Below are positions 25,143 through 34,687 of a stretch of 64,000 nucleotides of DNA, piece by piece. Each line of letters begins with the position of its first letter. Position 1 is the stretch's first letter. Source of the stretch: TK10-74A sp965263065 (lineage in GTDB: Bacteria > Chloroflexota > Dehalococcoidia > Bin125); assembly GCA_965263065.1 (NCBI GenBank), contig CBDHGH010000003.1, positions 1,302,001 to 1,366,000 of the forward strand. Direction: 5' to 3'. The notes under the pieces are model-generated. The model did not search any database and was not told the origin of the DNA. It worked only from the letters and a program-made list of their open reading frames with translations. The translations under genes and the position numbers were made by a program.

Positions 25143-25170
25143 GGGAGGCTCCTCTGCCGACCCTGCGGCG

Positions 25171-26259
25171 CTACGCGCGCGAGGGCAACTCGACGGTGAC
25201 CAGGCTCATGGCGGTGTGCAGCCCGGACTGATTCTCGACCCACACGTCGATGTCGGCCAAGTGCTTGCCGTCCTCGACGTACGTCTTGGCGACCTCGCCG
25301 GCCACCCAGTTCGTGTCGCCCACGACGTTGGGGTGGCGGATCTGGTTGCGCAGGCGCCGCAGCGTGCCGGCGTCGCCCATCCAGTCGGTCACGATCTGCG
25401 CCATCCAGCAGACGCGCTGCGGGCCGTAGTCGAACTGGCCCGGCATGTTGCGGCGCTGCGTCGCGTGCTCCAGGTCGAAGCGGCCCCCGCCGCCGAGTTC
25501 CGCCGACCCCTCCTTCTCCAGCGCCGCCCGCGTCGTGCGGTACATGCCCAGCACGCCGTGTGTGAAGAGGAACAACTCCGACACGCTGTACGTGCCCTTG
25601 GGCAGGATCGGCAGCTTGTCGCCCACCGACACGTCCTCCCAGTAGCGCGGCTCCGCCCCGCGACGCGTCCGCTCCCAGACCAGCGGGTCGGCCGCTTCGC
25701 CGGCGCCGTCGCGGCGGGGCTCACGGTCGTACTCGATCGTCGTGCCCGACCCCAGGTTGTGGTAGCGGGCCATGCGCGTGCTCTTAGAGGCGACCAGCTC
25801 CTGGCGCTGGTTGTAGTACTGCACCAGCCCCGTGTTGATCACGAAGGGGCCAATGCGCTCGCTGTGCTTGCGCACGATCGGCCCCACCTCCTCCTGGGCG
25901 GTGAGCACGTCGCCGCGCCAGATCGTGCGGTGGAAGACGATCTCGCCGCCCGCGTAGTTCATCGGGAAGTGCGTCGTGGAGAGGCGCGCCGGGTCGATCG
26001 CCCCGTCCTCGGCCGCGCGCACCCCCAGCGACACCGCGTAGATGAACGTCGGCGGCGCCGTCACCGTGCGAAAGCGGCTGCGCGCCGCGTAGTCGGGGTC
26101 GCGCCACAGCGGGTTGTAGTCGCCCGCGCCGTCGCCCCAGCGCCGGATGTTGTCCAGGCTGGCGGCCGTCGTCCAGCGCTGCGCCAGCGGCTGGCCGATG
26201 CCCTTGCGGTACTCCTCCTCGAACTCGTCGAGGCTGGTGATCATCGCCACGTCGCTCAT
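25171..26259 (-). CDS. MaoC-like double hot-dog dehydratase
   Basis: 362 residues with two hot-dog modules. The N-terminal module contains AGDYNPLWRDPDYAARSRF and TAPPTFIYAVSLG; the C-terminal module contains ELFLFTHGVLGMYRTT and HATQRRNMPGQFDYGPQR. Proteins of this layout hydrate enoyl-CoA or act as mesaconyl/itaconyl-CoA hydratase-like enzymes. The classical D-x4-H hydratase dyad is not obvious in either half. The ATG at 26259 follows GGAGGG; the much longer upstream frame is not coding. It likely shares an operon with the two dehydrogenase genes upstream. Confidence 0.83.
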   Translation of the reverse strand: MSDVAMITSLDEFEEEYRKGIGQPLAQRWTTAASLDNIRRWGDGAGDYNPLWRDPDYAARSRFRTVTAPPTFIYAVSLGVRAAEDGAIDPARLSTTHFPMNYAGGEIVFHRTIWRGDVLTAQEEVGPIVRKHSERIGPFVINTGLVQYYNQRQELVASKSTRMARYHNLGSGTTIEYDREPRRDGAGEAADPLVWERTRRGAEPRYWEDVSVGDKLPILPKGTYSVSELFLFTHGVLGMYRTTRAALEKEGSAELGGGGRFDLEHATQRRNMPGQFDYGPQRVCWMAQIVTDWMGDAGTLRRLRNQIRHPNVVGDTNWVAGEVAKTYVEDGKHLADIDVWVENQSGLHTAMSLVTVELPSRA

Positions 26260-26366
26260 GTTCGGACCCTCCACATGCAGGGTGCGGCCCGCCTCGGCGC
26301 GCCGGACCATCGACTGGGCCGCAGGATAGCGCCGCCCGCCCGCCCCTCGCGAGCCCGCCCCCCGCG

Positions 26367-27332
26367 CTAGCCCAGGACGCTCGGGTTGACGCAGGCCCGC
26401 GGCGGTTCGCCCGCCAGCACGGCCAGCAGGTTGTCGACCGACATCCCCCGCATCAGCTTGCGGGTCTCCTCCGTCGCCGTGCCGATGTGCGGGAACGTGA
26501 TCACGTTCGGCAGCGTCACGATCGGGTCGTCCGGGTCCGGCGGCTCGTCCTCCAGGACGTCGAGGCCGGCCCCGGCGATGGCGTTGGCCTGCAGCGCCGC
26601 CGTCAGCGCCGGCTGGTCGACGATCGGCCCCCGCGACGTGTTGATCAGGTACGCGGTCGGGCGCATCAACGACAGCTCCCGCTCGCCGATCACGGGCGGC
26701 GCGTCGGGGTTGAGGTTCGTGTGCAGCGTCACGAAGTCCGATTCCCGCAGCAGGTCGTCGAGCGGGCGGTAGGTGGCCTCGGGCGCGTCCGCCGGCGCCT
26801 CCGTGTAGACGTCGTACCAGATCACGTTCATCTTGAACGCCTGCGCCCGCCGCGCGACCTCGCGGCCGATGCGCCCGAAGCCGATGATGCCGATCGTCTT
26901 CCCCTCCGGGTCGTGCGCCAGCGCCGGCAACGGCTCGCGCCGGCCCCATCCGCCGCTGCGGTTGTAGTGCTCGAAGCGCATCAGATCACGCGATAGCATC
27001 AGCATCAGCGCCATCGTCAGGTCGGCGACGGCGTCGTTGAGCACGATCGGCGTGTTGCACAGCGCGACGCCGTGCCGGGTCAGCAGGTCGACGTCGAAGG
27101 TGTTGAAGCCGACCGACGTCGTGGCCGCGACCTTCAGGTTGGGCGCGCTCGCCAGCAGATCCTCGCCGACCGGGACCATGGGATTGAGCAGCAGCGCGTC
27201 GGCCCCGCGCACGGCCTCGGCGATGGCCGCCTCGCCGGCCCGGGCGTCGAAGCTGCGCAACTCGCCGGCGGCGGCCAGCCGGGCCTCAAACTCGGGCTCG
27301 ATCGCGACGCAGTTGTAGATCGTGGGGCGCAT
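26367..27332 (-). CDS. D-isomer-specific 2-hydroxyacid dehydrogenase
   Basis: 321 residues. The NAD-binding motif is GIIGFGRIGREVARR (near residue 150). The catalytic Arg lies in NTSRGPIVD, Glu in DVLEDEPP, and His in FPHIGTATEE. It interconverts a 2-oxoacid and a D-2-hydroxyacid, with glyoxylate/hydroxypyruvate reductase-like enzymes closest. GGAGG is 4-5 bases from the ATG. A second paralogue lies immediately upstream (27392-28360), so the pair may act on different acids. Confidence 0.92.
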   Translation of the reverse strand: MRPTIYNCVAIEPEFEARLAAAGELRSFDARAGEAAIAEAVRGADALLLNPMVPVGEDLLASAPNLKVAATTSVGFNTFDVDLLTRHGVALCNTPIVLNDAVADLTMALMLMLSRDLMRFEHYNRSGGWGRREPLPALAHDPEGKTIGIIGFGRIGREVARRAQAFKMNVIWYDVYTEAPADAPEATYRPLDDLLRESDFVTLHTNLNPDAPPVIGERELSLMRPTAYLINTSRGPIVDQPALTAALQANAIAGAGLDVLEDEPPDPDDPIVTLPNVITFPHIGTATEETRKLMRGMSVDNLLAVLAGEPPRACVNPSVLG

Positions 27333-27391
27333 GGGTCCTCCGGTGCTGGTCCCCGCCGTCCGGGGTCTGGGCGTCGCCGGCCGATCGTGAG

Positions 27392-28360
27392 TCAGCCGAC
27401 GGTGTTAATCGGCGCGCCGGCCACGAAGGCCCGCACGTTGTCCACGGCGATATCCATCAGCCGCTGTCGCGAGGCACGCGCGTACCAGGCGATGTGCGGC
27501 GTGATCAGGCAGTTGGGCGCCGTCAGGAGGGGATTGTCGGGCGGCGGCGGCTCTACGTCCAGCACGTCCAGCCCCGCCCCCGCGATCCGGCCCTCGCGCA
27601 GCGCGTCGGCCAGCGCCTGGTTGTCGACCAGCGGGCCGCGGCTGGTGTTGAGCAGATAGGTGGTCGGCTTGACCAGCGCCAGCCGTTCGGCGTTCACCAG
27701 GTGTTCCGTCTCCGGCGTCAGCGGGCAGTGCAGGCTGATGACGTCCGCCCGGCGGAAGAGGTCGTCCAACTCCGTGAACTCGACCGACAGCCCTTCCAGG
27801 GCGGCGGCGGGCGGCGGGTAGGCGTCGTGCGCGATGATCGACATCCCCATCGCCGCCGCGACGCGCGCCAGCGCCCGGCCGATCCGGCCGATCCCCACCA
27901 CCCCGAACGTCTTGCCGCTCAGCTCGGTGATCGGCGTCAGCGCGAAGCACCAGTCCTCGCTCTGCGTCCACGCCCCCTCGCGGACGGCCGCCGCGTGCAG
28001 CGCCGGCTGCCGCACCAACTCCAGCAGCAGCGACGTCGCGTGCTGCGCGACGGAGTCCGTCCCGTAGGTCGGCACGTTCGTCACGACGATCCCGCGCTCC
28101 GTCGCCACCGCCACGTCCACGATGTTGTAGCCCGTCGCCAGCACGCCGATGTACGCCAGCTCGGGGAGCTGCGCCAGCGTCGCGGCGCTCAGCGGCGTCT
28201 TGTTGGTCAGCGCGAAGCGCGCCCCCGCCGCGCGTTCCAGGATCGCGTCGTCCGGCGTGCGATCGTGCACCTGCACCTCGCCGAACTCCTCCAGCCCGGC
28301 CCAGCTGATGTCGCCCGGGTTCAGCGTGTACCCGTCCAGCACGACGATCCGATCCGCCAT
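27392..28360 (-). CDS. D-isomer-specific 2-hydroxyacid dehydrogenase, second paralogue
   Basis: 322 residues starting MADRIVVLDGYTLNPGD, from an ATG at 28360 behind a GGGAG site. The dinucleotide motif is FGVVGIGRIGRALARV. Catalytic segments are NTSRGPLVD, DVLDVEPPPPDN and TPHIAWYARASRQRL. The last of these, with SEDWCFALTPI, matches glycerate dehydrogenase/hydroxypyruvate reductase (HprA-like) proteins, so D-glycerate or glycolate is the most likely substrate class. Together with malate synthase it could link hydroxyacids to central metabolism. Confidence 0.92.
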   Translation of the reverse strand: MADRIVVLDGYTLNPGDISWAGLEEFGEVQVHDRTPDDAILERAAGARFALTNKTPLSAATLAQLPELAYIGVLATGYNIVDVAVATERGIVVTNVPTYGTDSVAQHATSLLLELVRQPALHAAAVREGAWTQSEDWCFALTPITELSGKTFGVVGIGRIGRALARVAAAMGMSIIAHDAYPPPAAALEGLSVEFTELDDLFRRADVISLHCPLTPETEHLVNAERLALVKPTTYLLNTSRGPLVDNQALADALREGRIAGAGLDVLDVEPPPPDNPLLTAPNCLITPHIAWYARASRQRLMDIAVDNVRAFVAGAPINTVG

Positions 28361-28419
28361 CGGGACTCCCCTCGCTTGCCGCAGCGGCGTCGGCCCGGCC
28401 GTCCGCTTCGTGCGTCCGG

Positions 28420-29427
28420 CTAGTTGGTCCGGCGCCACTTGCGCAGGCTGACCATCTCCCGCGGCGGCTTCATGCGCGCCCCCACCTCGACGTACGACAC
28501 CTCCGCCACGTAGACATCGCCGTGGGAGTCGGTCGCGATCGAGTGCGGCCACAGGAACTGGCCCGGCGCCTCCCCGGGCAGCGCCGCCCCGAAGCGATTG
28601 ATCAGCTCGCCGTCCGGCGAGAAGACCGACACCCGATGCCCCAGGTTGGCCACGCCGAACTGCACCGGCGGCGGCCCCTGTTCCGCGACGTAGAGCGCGT
28701 CGTCGTCGCCGCGTCCGCGGGTCACCGCGACGGCGTGGTGCGCGTGCCAGGTTTGCACCCACACGCCGTCGACCGTGAACACCTGCACGCGGTGGTTCTC
28801 GCGGTCGCAGACGATCACGTGCTCGTCATCGACCATGGCGATGTTGTGGGGCAGGCTGAACTGGCCGTCGTCGGCGCCCGACTCCCCCCACGACAGCACG
28901 TGCTCGCCCTGCGCCGTGTAGCGATGCACGCGGGAGTTGCCGTAGCCGTCGCTGACGAAGATGTCCCCCGTCGAGGGGTTGATCGCCAGATCGGTGGGCT
29001 TGTTGAACGGGTCGCCGCTCTGCGCGGGGGCCGGCGTGCCGCCCAGCGACATCAGCGGCCTGCCCGACGTGTCGGTCTTCGTCAGCTTGTGCGCGTGTAC
29101 GTCGACCAGCCACAGCGCGCCCTCCGGGTCGACCCGCACCGAGTGCGGCCAGCCGTAGTCGACGCCGTCCCAGACCAGCCGCCTGGCCCCGTAGGGGTCC
29201 TCGATCTCATGCTGGCCGCCGTGCGGCGTGGCGTTGCCCCAGTGGTCGACCAGGTTGCCGTCCGCGTCGAAGACGAGCATCGGCATGTTGCCCCGGTTGA
29301 AGACGTAGACCCGGTCCTGCGCGTCTACCGCGACGGACGTGGCCTCGCGCAGCCAGAAGCCGTGCGGGATCTTCGCCCAGCCCGGGACGGGCTCGTAGAT
29401 GGTGCTGCTGGTCGGTGCGGGGGGCAT
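28420..29427 (-). CDS. NHL-repeat beta-propeller protein, peptidyl-amidoglycolate-lyase-like
   Basis: 335 residues of NHL-type blades, for example FNKPTDLAINPSTGDIFVSDG, FSLPHNIAMVDDEHVIVCDR and FLWPHSIATDSHGDVYVAE. The overall layout resembles the lyase domain of peptidylglycine alpha-amidating enzyme, which binds a metal and cleaves amidoglycolates. No signal peptide is seen. The ATG follows GGAG. A second NHL protein lies at 57023-58021. Whether this is an enzyme or a structural propeller is undecided. Confidence 0.85.
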   Translation of the reverse strand: MPPAPTSSTIYEPVPGWAKIPHGFWLREATSVAVDAQDRVYVFNRGNMPMLVFDADGNLVDHWGNATPHGGQHEIEDPYGARRLVWDGVDYGWPHSVRVDPEGALWLVDVHAHKLTKTDTSGRPLMSLGGTPAPAQSGDPFNKPTDLAINPSTGDIFVSDGYGNSRVHRYTAQGEHVLSWGESGADDGQFSLPHNIAMVDDEHVIVCDRENHRVQVFTVDGVWVQTWHAHHAVAVTRGRGDDDALYVAEQGPPPVQFGVANLGHRVSVFSPDGELINRFGAALPGEAPGQFLWPHSIATDSHGDVYVAEVSYVEVGARMKPPREMVSLRKWRRTN

Positions 29428-29506
29428 GCGGCGCTCCTTCTCTGGTATGTGGGCACTGGCGTGTGCTCTGTGGCGTGTGGGTCGAACTGCTGACGATGTC
29501 GCGGCC

Positions 29507-30583
29507 TCAGCCCAGGTGGTCGGGCAGGCCGAGCTCGGCGGTGGTCTGGCGGAACCAGTCGATCACCTCCGGGTGGTACGGGATGCCCCGCTCCCGGCGG
29601 TCGATCTCCTCCTCGTGCTCCTCCAGCCCGGCATAGAATACCCGCTCGTGTCCGGGCGCGGTTTTGGTCTCCCGCAGCCCGCGCAAATAGGCGTCCATCT
29701 CCGTGCGGTACTCGTCCAGATCGCGGAAGGCGCTGATGTTGTAGGCGGTGAAGTGATGGCCGGTCCCGTTCGAACGATGCAGCGCCGGGCCCGCCCCGCT
29801 CAGCACCCCGCAGAGAATGTCGATGCTCGCTGCCAGCCCGTACCCCTTGTGCGACCCGATCTCGCGCGTCGCGCCCAAGGGCAGCATCAGGAAGTCCTCC
29901 GGCGCGGGCCGTTCGTCCATCACCGGCGTGCCGTCGGCCTCGGCCACCCAGCCGGGCAGCACGTTCGTGCCAAGGCGCTGCGCCAGCCGGATCTTGTTCC
30001 CCGCCAAGGAACTCATCGACGCATCGAAGATGAAGGGCGCCTCGTCGCCCGCCGGCGCGGCGATCGCGATGGGGTTCAAGCCCACCCGCGCCTCCGCCCC
30101 GAACGTCGGCGCGACCAGCAGGCCGCCGATGGTCATCGCCATGCCGATCATGTCGTGCGCCAGCGCGAGCTGCGCGTGGTAGGCCGCCGCCCCGAAGTGC
30201 GCGCCCTTCGTCGCGAGCACCGTCCCCACGCCGCAGTGGCGGGCCTTCTCGATCGCGATCTCCATCGCCTGCGGCCCGATCGTCAGTCCCAGCCCGCCGT
30301 CCGAATCCACCACCGCCGCGGCCGGATGGTCGCGCGTCAGCGTCATCTTCGGCGCCGGGTTGATCGAGCCGTCCCGGAAGCCGGCGACGTAGTACGCCAT
30401 CATGTTGCTGACGCCGTGCGAGTCGATGCCCCGGTCGTCGGCGTAGAGCAGGCAATCCACCGCCCGCCGCACATCCTCCTCGGGCATGCCGAACTTGCCG
30501 AAGATATCGCCGACGGTCCGGCGCATCACCGCCGACTCGACGCGCACGGCGATGTCGTCGTCTATACGGAACTGTTTCAGCAT
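29507..30583 (-). CDS. Ldh family (malate/L-lactate/ureidoglycolate dehydrogenase type) oxidoreductase
   Basis: 358 residues of the LDH2/MDH2 family, unrelated to classic LDH. Family landmarks are DDRGIDSHGVSNM near residue 50 with the catalytic His, GGLGLTIGPQAME, KGAHFGAAAYHAQLA, and GSHKGYGLAASIDILCG near the nucleotide pocket. It oxidises a 2-hydroxyacid with NAD(P). The ATG follows GAGAGGA. It sits in a run of hydroxyacid-handling genes. Confidence 0.92.
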   Translation of the reverse strand: MLKQFRIDDDIAVRVESAVMRRTVGDIFGKFGMPEEDVRRAVDCLLYADDRGIDSHGVSNMMAYYVAGFRDGSINPAPKMTLTRDHPAAAVVDSDGGLGLTIGPQAMEIAIEKARHCGVGTVLATKGAHFGAAAYHAQLALAHDMIGMAMTIGGLLVAPTFGAEARVGLNPIAIAAPAGDEAPFIFDASMSSLAGNKIRLAQRLGTNVLPGWVAEADGTPVMDERPAPEDFLMLPLGATREIGSHKGYGLAASIDILCGVLSGAGPALHRSNGTGHHFTAYNISAFRDLDEYRTEMDAYLRGLRETKTAPGHERVFYAGLEEHEEEIDRRERGIPYHPEVIDWFRQTTAELGLPDHLG

Positions 30584-30638
30584 GGATGGTCCTCTCGGGC
30601 GCGCCCGGCTCGCGGCCGGCCGGGCGCGACGGCTCGGC

Positions 30639-31565
30639 CTAGAACAGCGCCAGCGGATTGATCGGCGATGCGGTGCCGCGTTCCAGCCGCAGCGGCGCGA
30701 TGACGAAGGCGAAGCTGTAGCGATCCAACTCCCGGCAGGCCGCCGTCAGCCGGTCGAGCGCCATGTTGTCGATGATGTGCACGCCCATGTGGGCGATGAT
30801 CACCTCGTGGATGGGCTGCACGGAGCCCTCCACCCCGCTGGGCAGCACGTCGGAGACGCCGTCGCAGCCGATGACTGCGATGTCGCGCTCCCGCAGCCAG
30901 GGCAGCGTGTCGGCGTAGAGCCCGGCCAGGCCCAGCTCGCGGAAGCTCCACTCACCCTCCGCCGCGCGACGCGCGTCGCGGCCGGTGCCGATCAGCAGGA
31001 TGTCGCCCGGCGCCACCCGCAGCCCCTGGCGCTCCTCGGCCGCCGCCAGGTCTTCCGCGTGGATCGGCGTGCCCGGCTCGAGCCACTCGACGCCCTTCAG
31101 GCCCGGGATGTCCAGCAGCACGCCCCGCCCCACGATGCCGTCCTTGCCGGCCATGATGCTGTTGCGCCGCGCGCCCGTGCTGCGCACCTCGGTGCGATCG
31201 AAGCCGTTGTACAGCTTGCCGTCGGAGACGACGTGGCAGAGCGCGTCCATGTGCGTCGTCGCCATGCCGTGCGGGGCGATCGCGAAGTAGTCGGCGGTCC
31301 AGGCCAGCCCCTCCGCCGACGCCGCGTCGCCCGCCTGCAGCATGTGATGCGCGACCGGCAGCATGTTGCTGGGCCCCGGCCGCACCGGCAGCGGCAGCGC
31401 GCAGCTGACGACCCGCTCCCCCCGGATCGACGCCAGGGCGGCGTTGCGCGTCTCGTCGCTGATCAGATTGAGCGCGCCGCGCTCGTCGTCGGCACCCCAG
31501 CGGCCCCAGTTGCGCACGTCCTCCGCGATCCGATCGACGTCGGCCTTCGTCAGCGTTGCCGGCAT
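30639..31565 (-). CDS. Cyclase family metal-dependent hydrolase
   Basis: 308 residues of the cyclase/kynurenine-formamidase fold. The metal-binding signature is HGMATTHMDALCH, a form of the family's HxGTHxDxxxH motif, followed later by GTGRDARR and GCDGVSDV. Relatives hydrolyse cyclic or formylated amides such as N-formylkynurenine and isatin. The ATG has a GGGAG site. Specificity cannot be assigned. Confidence 0.87.
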   Translation of the reverse strand: MPATLTKADVDRIAEDVRNWGRWGADDERGALNLISDETRNAALASIRGERVVSCALPLPVRPGPSNMLPVAHHMLQAGDAASAEGLAWTADYFAIAPHGMATTHMDALCHVVSDGKLYNGFDRTEVRSTGARRNSIMAGKDGIVGRGVLLDIPGLKGVEWLEPGTPIHAEDLAAAEERQGLRVAPGDILLIGTGRDARRAAEGEWSFRELGLAGLYADTLPWLRERDIAVIGCDGVSDVLPSGVEGSVQPIHEVIIAHMGVHIIDNMALDRLTAACRELDRYSFAFVIAPLRLERGTASPINPLALF

Positions 31566-31583
31566 GCGGGTCTCCCTTCACTG

Positions 31584-31628
31584 CTGCTGCGGGCCCAATG
31601 CTGCTGCGGGCCCAATGCTGCTGCGGGG
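31584..31628. repeat. 17-nt tandem repeat, 2.6 copies
   Basis: CTGCTGCGGGCCCAATG at 31584-31600 and 31601-31617, with a partial third copy to about 31628, lies in the gap between the divergent cyclase and exporter genes. Confidence 0.85.
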
Positions 31629-31700
31629 GAGTCTACCCGCCCGCATGGCGACGCGCAGTAGACGGCTTCCCGTCCGCCCAGTGTGGGTTAGCCTCCCCGC

Positions 31701-32975
31701 ATGTCCTGGGTGCATGAGACCTTCGCGTCGTTCTCCGTCCCCCACTACCGGCTGCTGTGGACCGGCTCCATGTTCGCCACCACGGCATTCATGATGTCGT
31801 TCATCCTCATCCCCGCCGTGGCCTACGACATCACCGGCACCAACACGTCGGCGGGGATCGCGCAGATGGGGTCCGGCATCGGCATGCTGCTGGTGGGCCC
31901 GTTCGGGGGCGTGATCGCGGATCGCCTGCGCAAGAAGCCGCTGGTGCTGATCGGGCAAGCCCTGCCCGGCGCGATGATCCTCGCGATCGGCATCCTCATC
32001 CTCAGCGGGGAGATCTCCATCCTCTGGCTGGTCGGCGTCACCCTCATGATGGGGCTGGGCTGGGCGTTCATGGGCCCCGCGCGGCAGGCCTGGGTGGGCG
32101 AGCTGATGCCGGACCGCCTGCTGCCCAACGCCGTGGCGCTGCTGCAGGTCGCCCTGACGATCTCCCAAGTGCTGGGGCCGTTGTTCGTCGCGCTGCTGGT
32201 CGGCTCCGCGGTCGGCGTGGGCGGCACCTACCTCTTCATGGCCTCGCTCTTCGTGATCGTCCTGCCGCTCACCTCCATGCTGCCCAACACCACGCCGGTC
32301 CCCAAGGCCGTGCAGCTATCGATCACGGGGGATCTGGTCGAGGGCCTCCGCTACGTCTGGGGCGACCCACGCCTGCGCCTGCTCTGGGGATCGTTCGTCG
32401 TCATCATCGTCTGCGGGTTCTCCTTCCAGACCCTGCTGCCCGGCCTGCTGGACCGGGAATTCGGCCGCGATCCCACCGACGTCGGCCCCACCTTCCTCGC
32501 CTTCGCCATCGCCGGCCTGCTGATGAACTTGGCGGTGGCCGGAGTCGTGCACCGCCCCATGGCTTGGCCGCTGATGTTCACGATGGGGCTGCTGATGATG
32601 GCCGGCTTCGTGCTGCTCGGGACGGTGGGCGCCTACTGGCTGATCTTCGTGGCCGCCGTGCCGCTGGGCGCGGGGCGATCGGGCTACTGGCTGATCAACA
32701 GCGCGCTGCTCATGACGACCGCGGACCGGCGCTTCTACGGCCGCGTGATGTCGCTCTCCATGCTGGCCTTCGGACTGCAGGCCATGCTGGGCCCCGTTTG
32801 GGGCGCAATGGGCGACGCCATCGGCGTCCGCAGCACGCTGCTCATCGTGGGGGCGCTGGGCACGGCGGCCATCGGCCTGGCCATCGTCGAATGGCTGCGT
32901 ATCCGCGACCGGCCCCGCCCCGCCCCGATCCCCGCCCTGGTCGACCCCCCGCTGGAGCCACCCGGCCTCGCCTAG
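31701..32975 (+). CDS. Major facilitator superfamily transporter, EntS-like
   Basis: 424 residues with 12 predicted membrane segments. The conserved loop between helices 2 and 3 is GPFGGVIADRLRKKPLVL. The overall pattern (FRLLWxG-like HYRLLWTGSMF start, GPARQAWVGELMP in helix 5) matches the MFS_3 group that includes the enterobactin exporter EntS. It probably exports a small molecule by proton antiport. The stop TAG (32973-32975) overlaps the stop of the convergent gene in a shared CTAG. Confidence 0.9.
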   Translation: MSWVHETFASFSVPHYRLLWTGSMFATTAFMMSFILIPAVAYDITGTNTSAGIAQMGSGIGMLLVGPFGGVIADRLRKKPLVLIGQALPGAMILAIGILILSGEISILWLVGVTLMMGLGWAFMGPARQAWVGELMPDRLLPNAVALLQVALTISQVLGPLFVALLVGSAVGVGGTYLFMASLFVIVLPLTSMLPNTTPVPKAVQLSITGDLVEGLRYVWGDPRLRLLWGSFVVIIVCGFSFQTLLPGLLDREFGRDPTDVGPTFLAFAIAGLLMNLAVAGVVHRPMAWPLMFTMGLLMMAGFVLLGTVGAYWLIFVAAVPLGAGRSGYWLINSALLMTTADRRFYGRVMSLSMLAFGLQAMLGPVWGAMGDAIGVRSTLLIVGALGTAAIGLAIVEWLRIRDRPRPAPIPALVDPPLEPPGLA

Positions 32976-33766
32976 AAGCGCTGCTTGCGCAGCCCCTTCG
33001 GGTCGATCTCGTTGCGGATCAGGTCGACCTCCTCCGCCGTCGGCGGCGGCGTCTCCGGGATGCGCTCCGGGATCAGCAACTCGAAGCTCGTGTTCGCCTG
33101 CACGTCCTCCAGGCGCACGCCCGCGTGCAGGCTGTCGAGTCGCATGCGCCCCGTCTCCGCGTCGAAGCCCATCACTCCCAGGTTCGAGAACACCTTCTGC
33201 GGCCCCCGGCCCGGCACCCCGCGACGCACCCGCTCGGCGAAGCCGCCCGGGAAGTGCCCCAGCCCGGTCACGTAGTCCACCTTCTCCACGAACACGCGCC
33301 GCGTGTGTTTGGGCACGTAGACGTTCACCCGGCCCGCGTACAGCGTCCAGTCCGGGATGCCCAGCCCGCCGGGGAAGCGCACCCGCGGCCGCTGCTGATC
33401 GTCGCCGATCAGCGACGCGTTCACGTTGCCGTACTTGTCGATCTGCGCCGGCATCGTGCTGAAGACCTCCGTCTTCCCGCGCAGGCACAGGCTCACCATG
33501 TCGGCGATGTCGAAGGGCGCCAACGCCGTCTGGGACACCACCTGCGGCGAGTCCTCGGGGTTGCCGACCCGCGTCACGATCGGGTCGATCGACGTCAAGT
33601 AGTTGTACGTCAGATTCGGCGCGTGCGTGCGCCGCGCGAGCATCACGGCGACGCTCCCCAGCAGCGTCCCACCGCCCTGCTGCACCAGTTCGTGATCGCG
33701 GATGTCCCGCGCGATCAGCGACACGATCAGCTCGTCCACCGTGTAGTCCGTGGAGGCGTCGGGCAT
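32972..33766 (-). CDS. CoA-transferase subunit B, glutaconate CoA-transferase type
   Basis: 264 residues from an ATG at 33766 preceded by AAGGGGG. LIARDIRDHELVQQGGGTLL, the conserved TRVGNPEDSPQVV block and KYGNVNASLIGDD follow GctB-type beta subunits. It pairs with the alpha subunit encoded 11 bases upstream, moving CoA between acyl donors and acceptors. The stop overlaps the end of the convergent MFS gene. The acid substrate is not predictable. Confidence 0.88.
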   Translation of the reverse strand: MPDASTDYTVDELIVSLIARDIRDHELVQQGGGTLLGSVAVMLARRTHAPNLTYNYLTSIDPIVTRVGNPEDSPQVVSQTALAPFDIADMVSLCLRGKTEVFSTMPAQIDKYGNVNASLIGDDQQRPRVRFPGGLGIPDWTLYAGRVNVYVPKHTRRVFVEKVDYVTGLGHFPGGFAERVRRGVPGRGPQKVFSNLGVMGFDAETGRMRLDSLHAGVRLEDVQANTSFELLIPERIPETPPPTAEEVDLIRNEIDPKGLRKQRF

Positions 33767-33777
33767 CGTGACCCCCT

Positions 33778-34650
33778 TCACTCGGCGTCCACGAGCGCCC
33801 GGTAGGCGGCCGGATCCGCCGGTGCGTGGACGTATGTGCGCAGGTACTCGCGGAAGCGCCCCGGGTCCTGCGCGGCCTCGTGGTAGCGCTTGATGTGCGC
33901 CATGTCCGGCGCGTAGTAGCCCACGACGCCGTGCGGGTGCGCCCCGCCGGGCGCGAGCACCACCGCGTCGACGTCGTGGTAGAGGATGCCCGTCTGGTCC
34001 GGCGTCGCGCGGATCTCCGCGTTGTCGATGATCTCCTCCGTCGTCAGGATGACCCGCTTCGCGGCCCGCACCATCTGCGGCGCGAGGAACTTGGCCGCCA
34101 CGTTGTGGCGGTTGGTCTCGCCGAACTGGGCGTTGCCGAACTTGTCGGCCCGCGGCACGTGGATCAGCGCCACGTCCGGCGCGACCGCCGTCACCGCCAG
34201 CAGCTCCTTGCCGTCGAACGGCGAGGGGAACGTGCGCCACTCCGGGTGGTGCGGCAGGTGATCGTTGAAGTAGCCGTGCAGGGGGATGAACTCGACCCCC
34301 ATGCCCCCCGCCAGCACGCCCAGCGTGAACGAGAACTCGCTCTCCTCGCGCGCGATGATCTCCCCCGCCTGCATCCCGCGGCGGATGTTGGGCGGCGTCC
34401 CCATGCCGAAGAACTGGCAGGCCCAGAACTGGATCGCGCGCAGGCAGCCGGCCCCGGCCAGCATGTCGCTCTCGAGCTCGGCCATGGCCGTGACCACCGT
34501 CAGGTCGCGCTTGCCCTGCCGCACGATCTCGCGCACCGCCGCCATCGACACCAACGCCGTCGGCTGCACGGCCGGCGACGCGATGCCCAGCGCATCGCCG
34601 TCTTCGACCAGCGCCACCGCCTCCGCGATCGTGGTTCGCTTGTCCCGCAC
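33778..34650 (-). CDS. CoA-transferase subunit A, glutaconate CoA-transferase type
   Basis: 290 residues from a GTG at 34650 behind GAGGA. The alpha-subunit fold is shown by IAEAVALVEDGDALGIA, the Gly-rich FFGMGTPPNIRRGMQ and DVALIHVPRADKFGNAQFG. It forms a heteromer with the downstream B subunit. The enoyl-CoA hydratase, thiolase-like, DUF35 and CaiB genes upstream are in the same orientation with short gaps, so the set is probably one catabolic operon. Confidence 0.88.
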   Translation of the reverse strand: MRDKRTTIAEAVALVEDGDALGIASPAVQPTALVSMAAVREIVRQGKRDLTVVTAMAELESDMLAGAGCLRAIQFWACQFFGMGTPPNIRRGMQAGEIIAREESEFSFTLGVLAGGMGVEFIPLHGYFNDHLPHHPEWRTFPSPFDGKELLAVTAVAPDVALIHVPRADKFGNAQFGETNRHNVAAKFLAPQMVRAAKRVILTTEEIIDNAEIRATPDQTGILYHDVDAVVLAPGGAHPHGVVGYYAPDMAHIKRYHEAAQDPGRFREYLRTYVHAPADPAAYRALVDAE

Positions 34651-34687
34651 TGCCGTCCTCGCGCGCGCCCCGCGGCCCGCGTTCCGT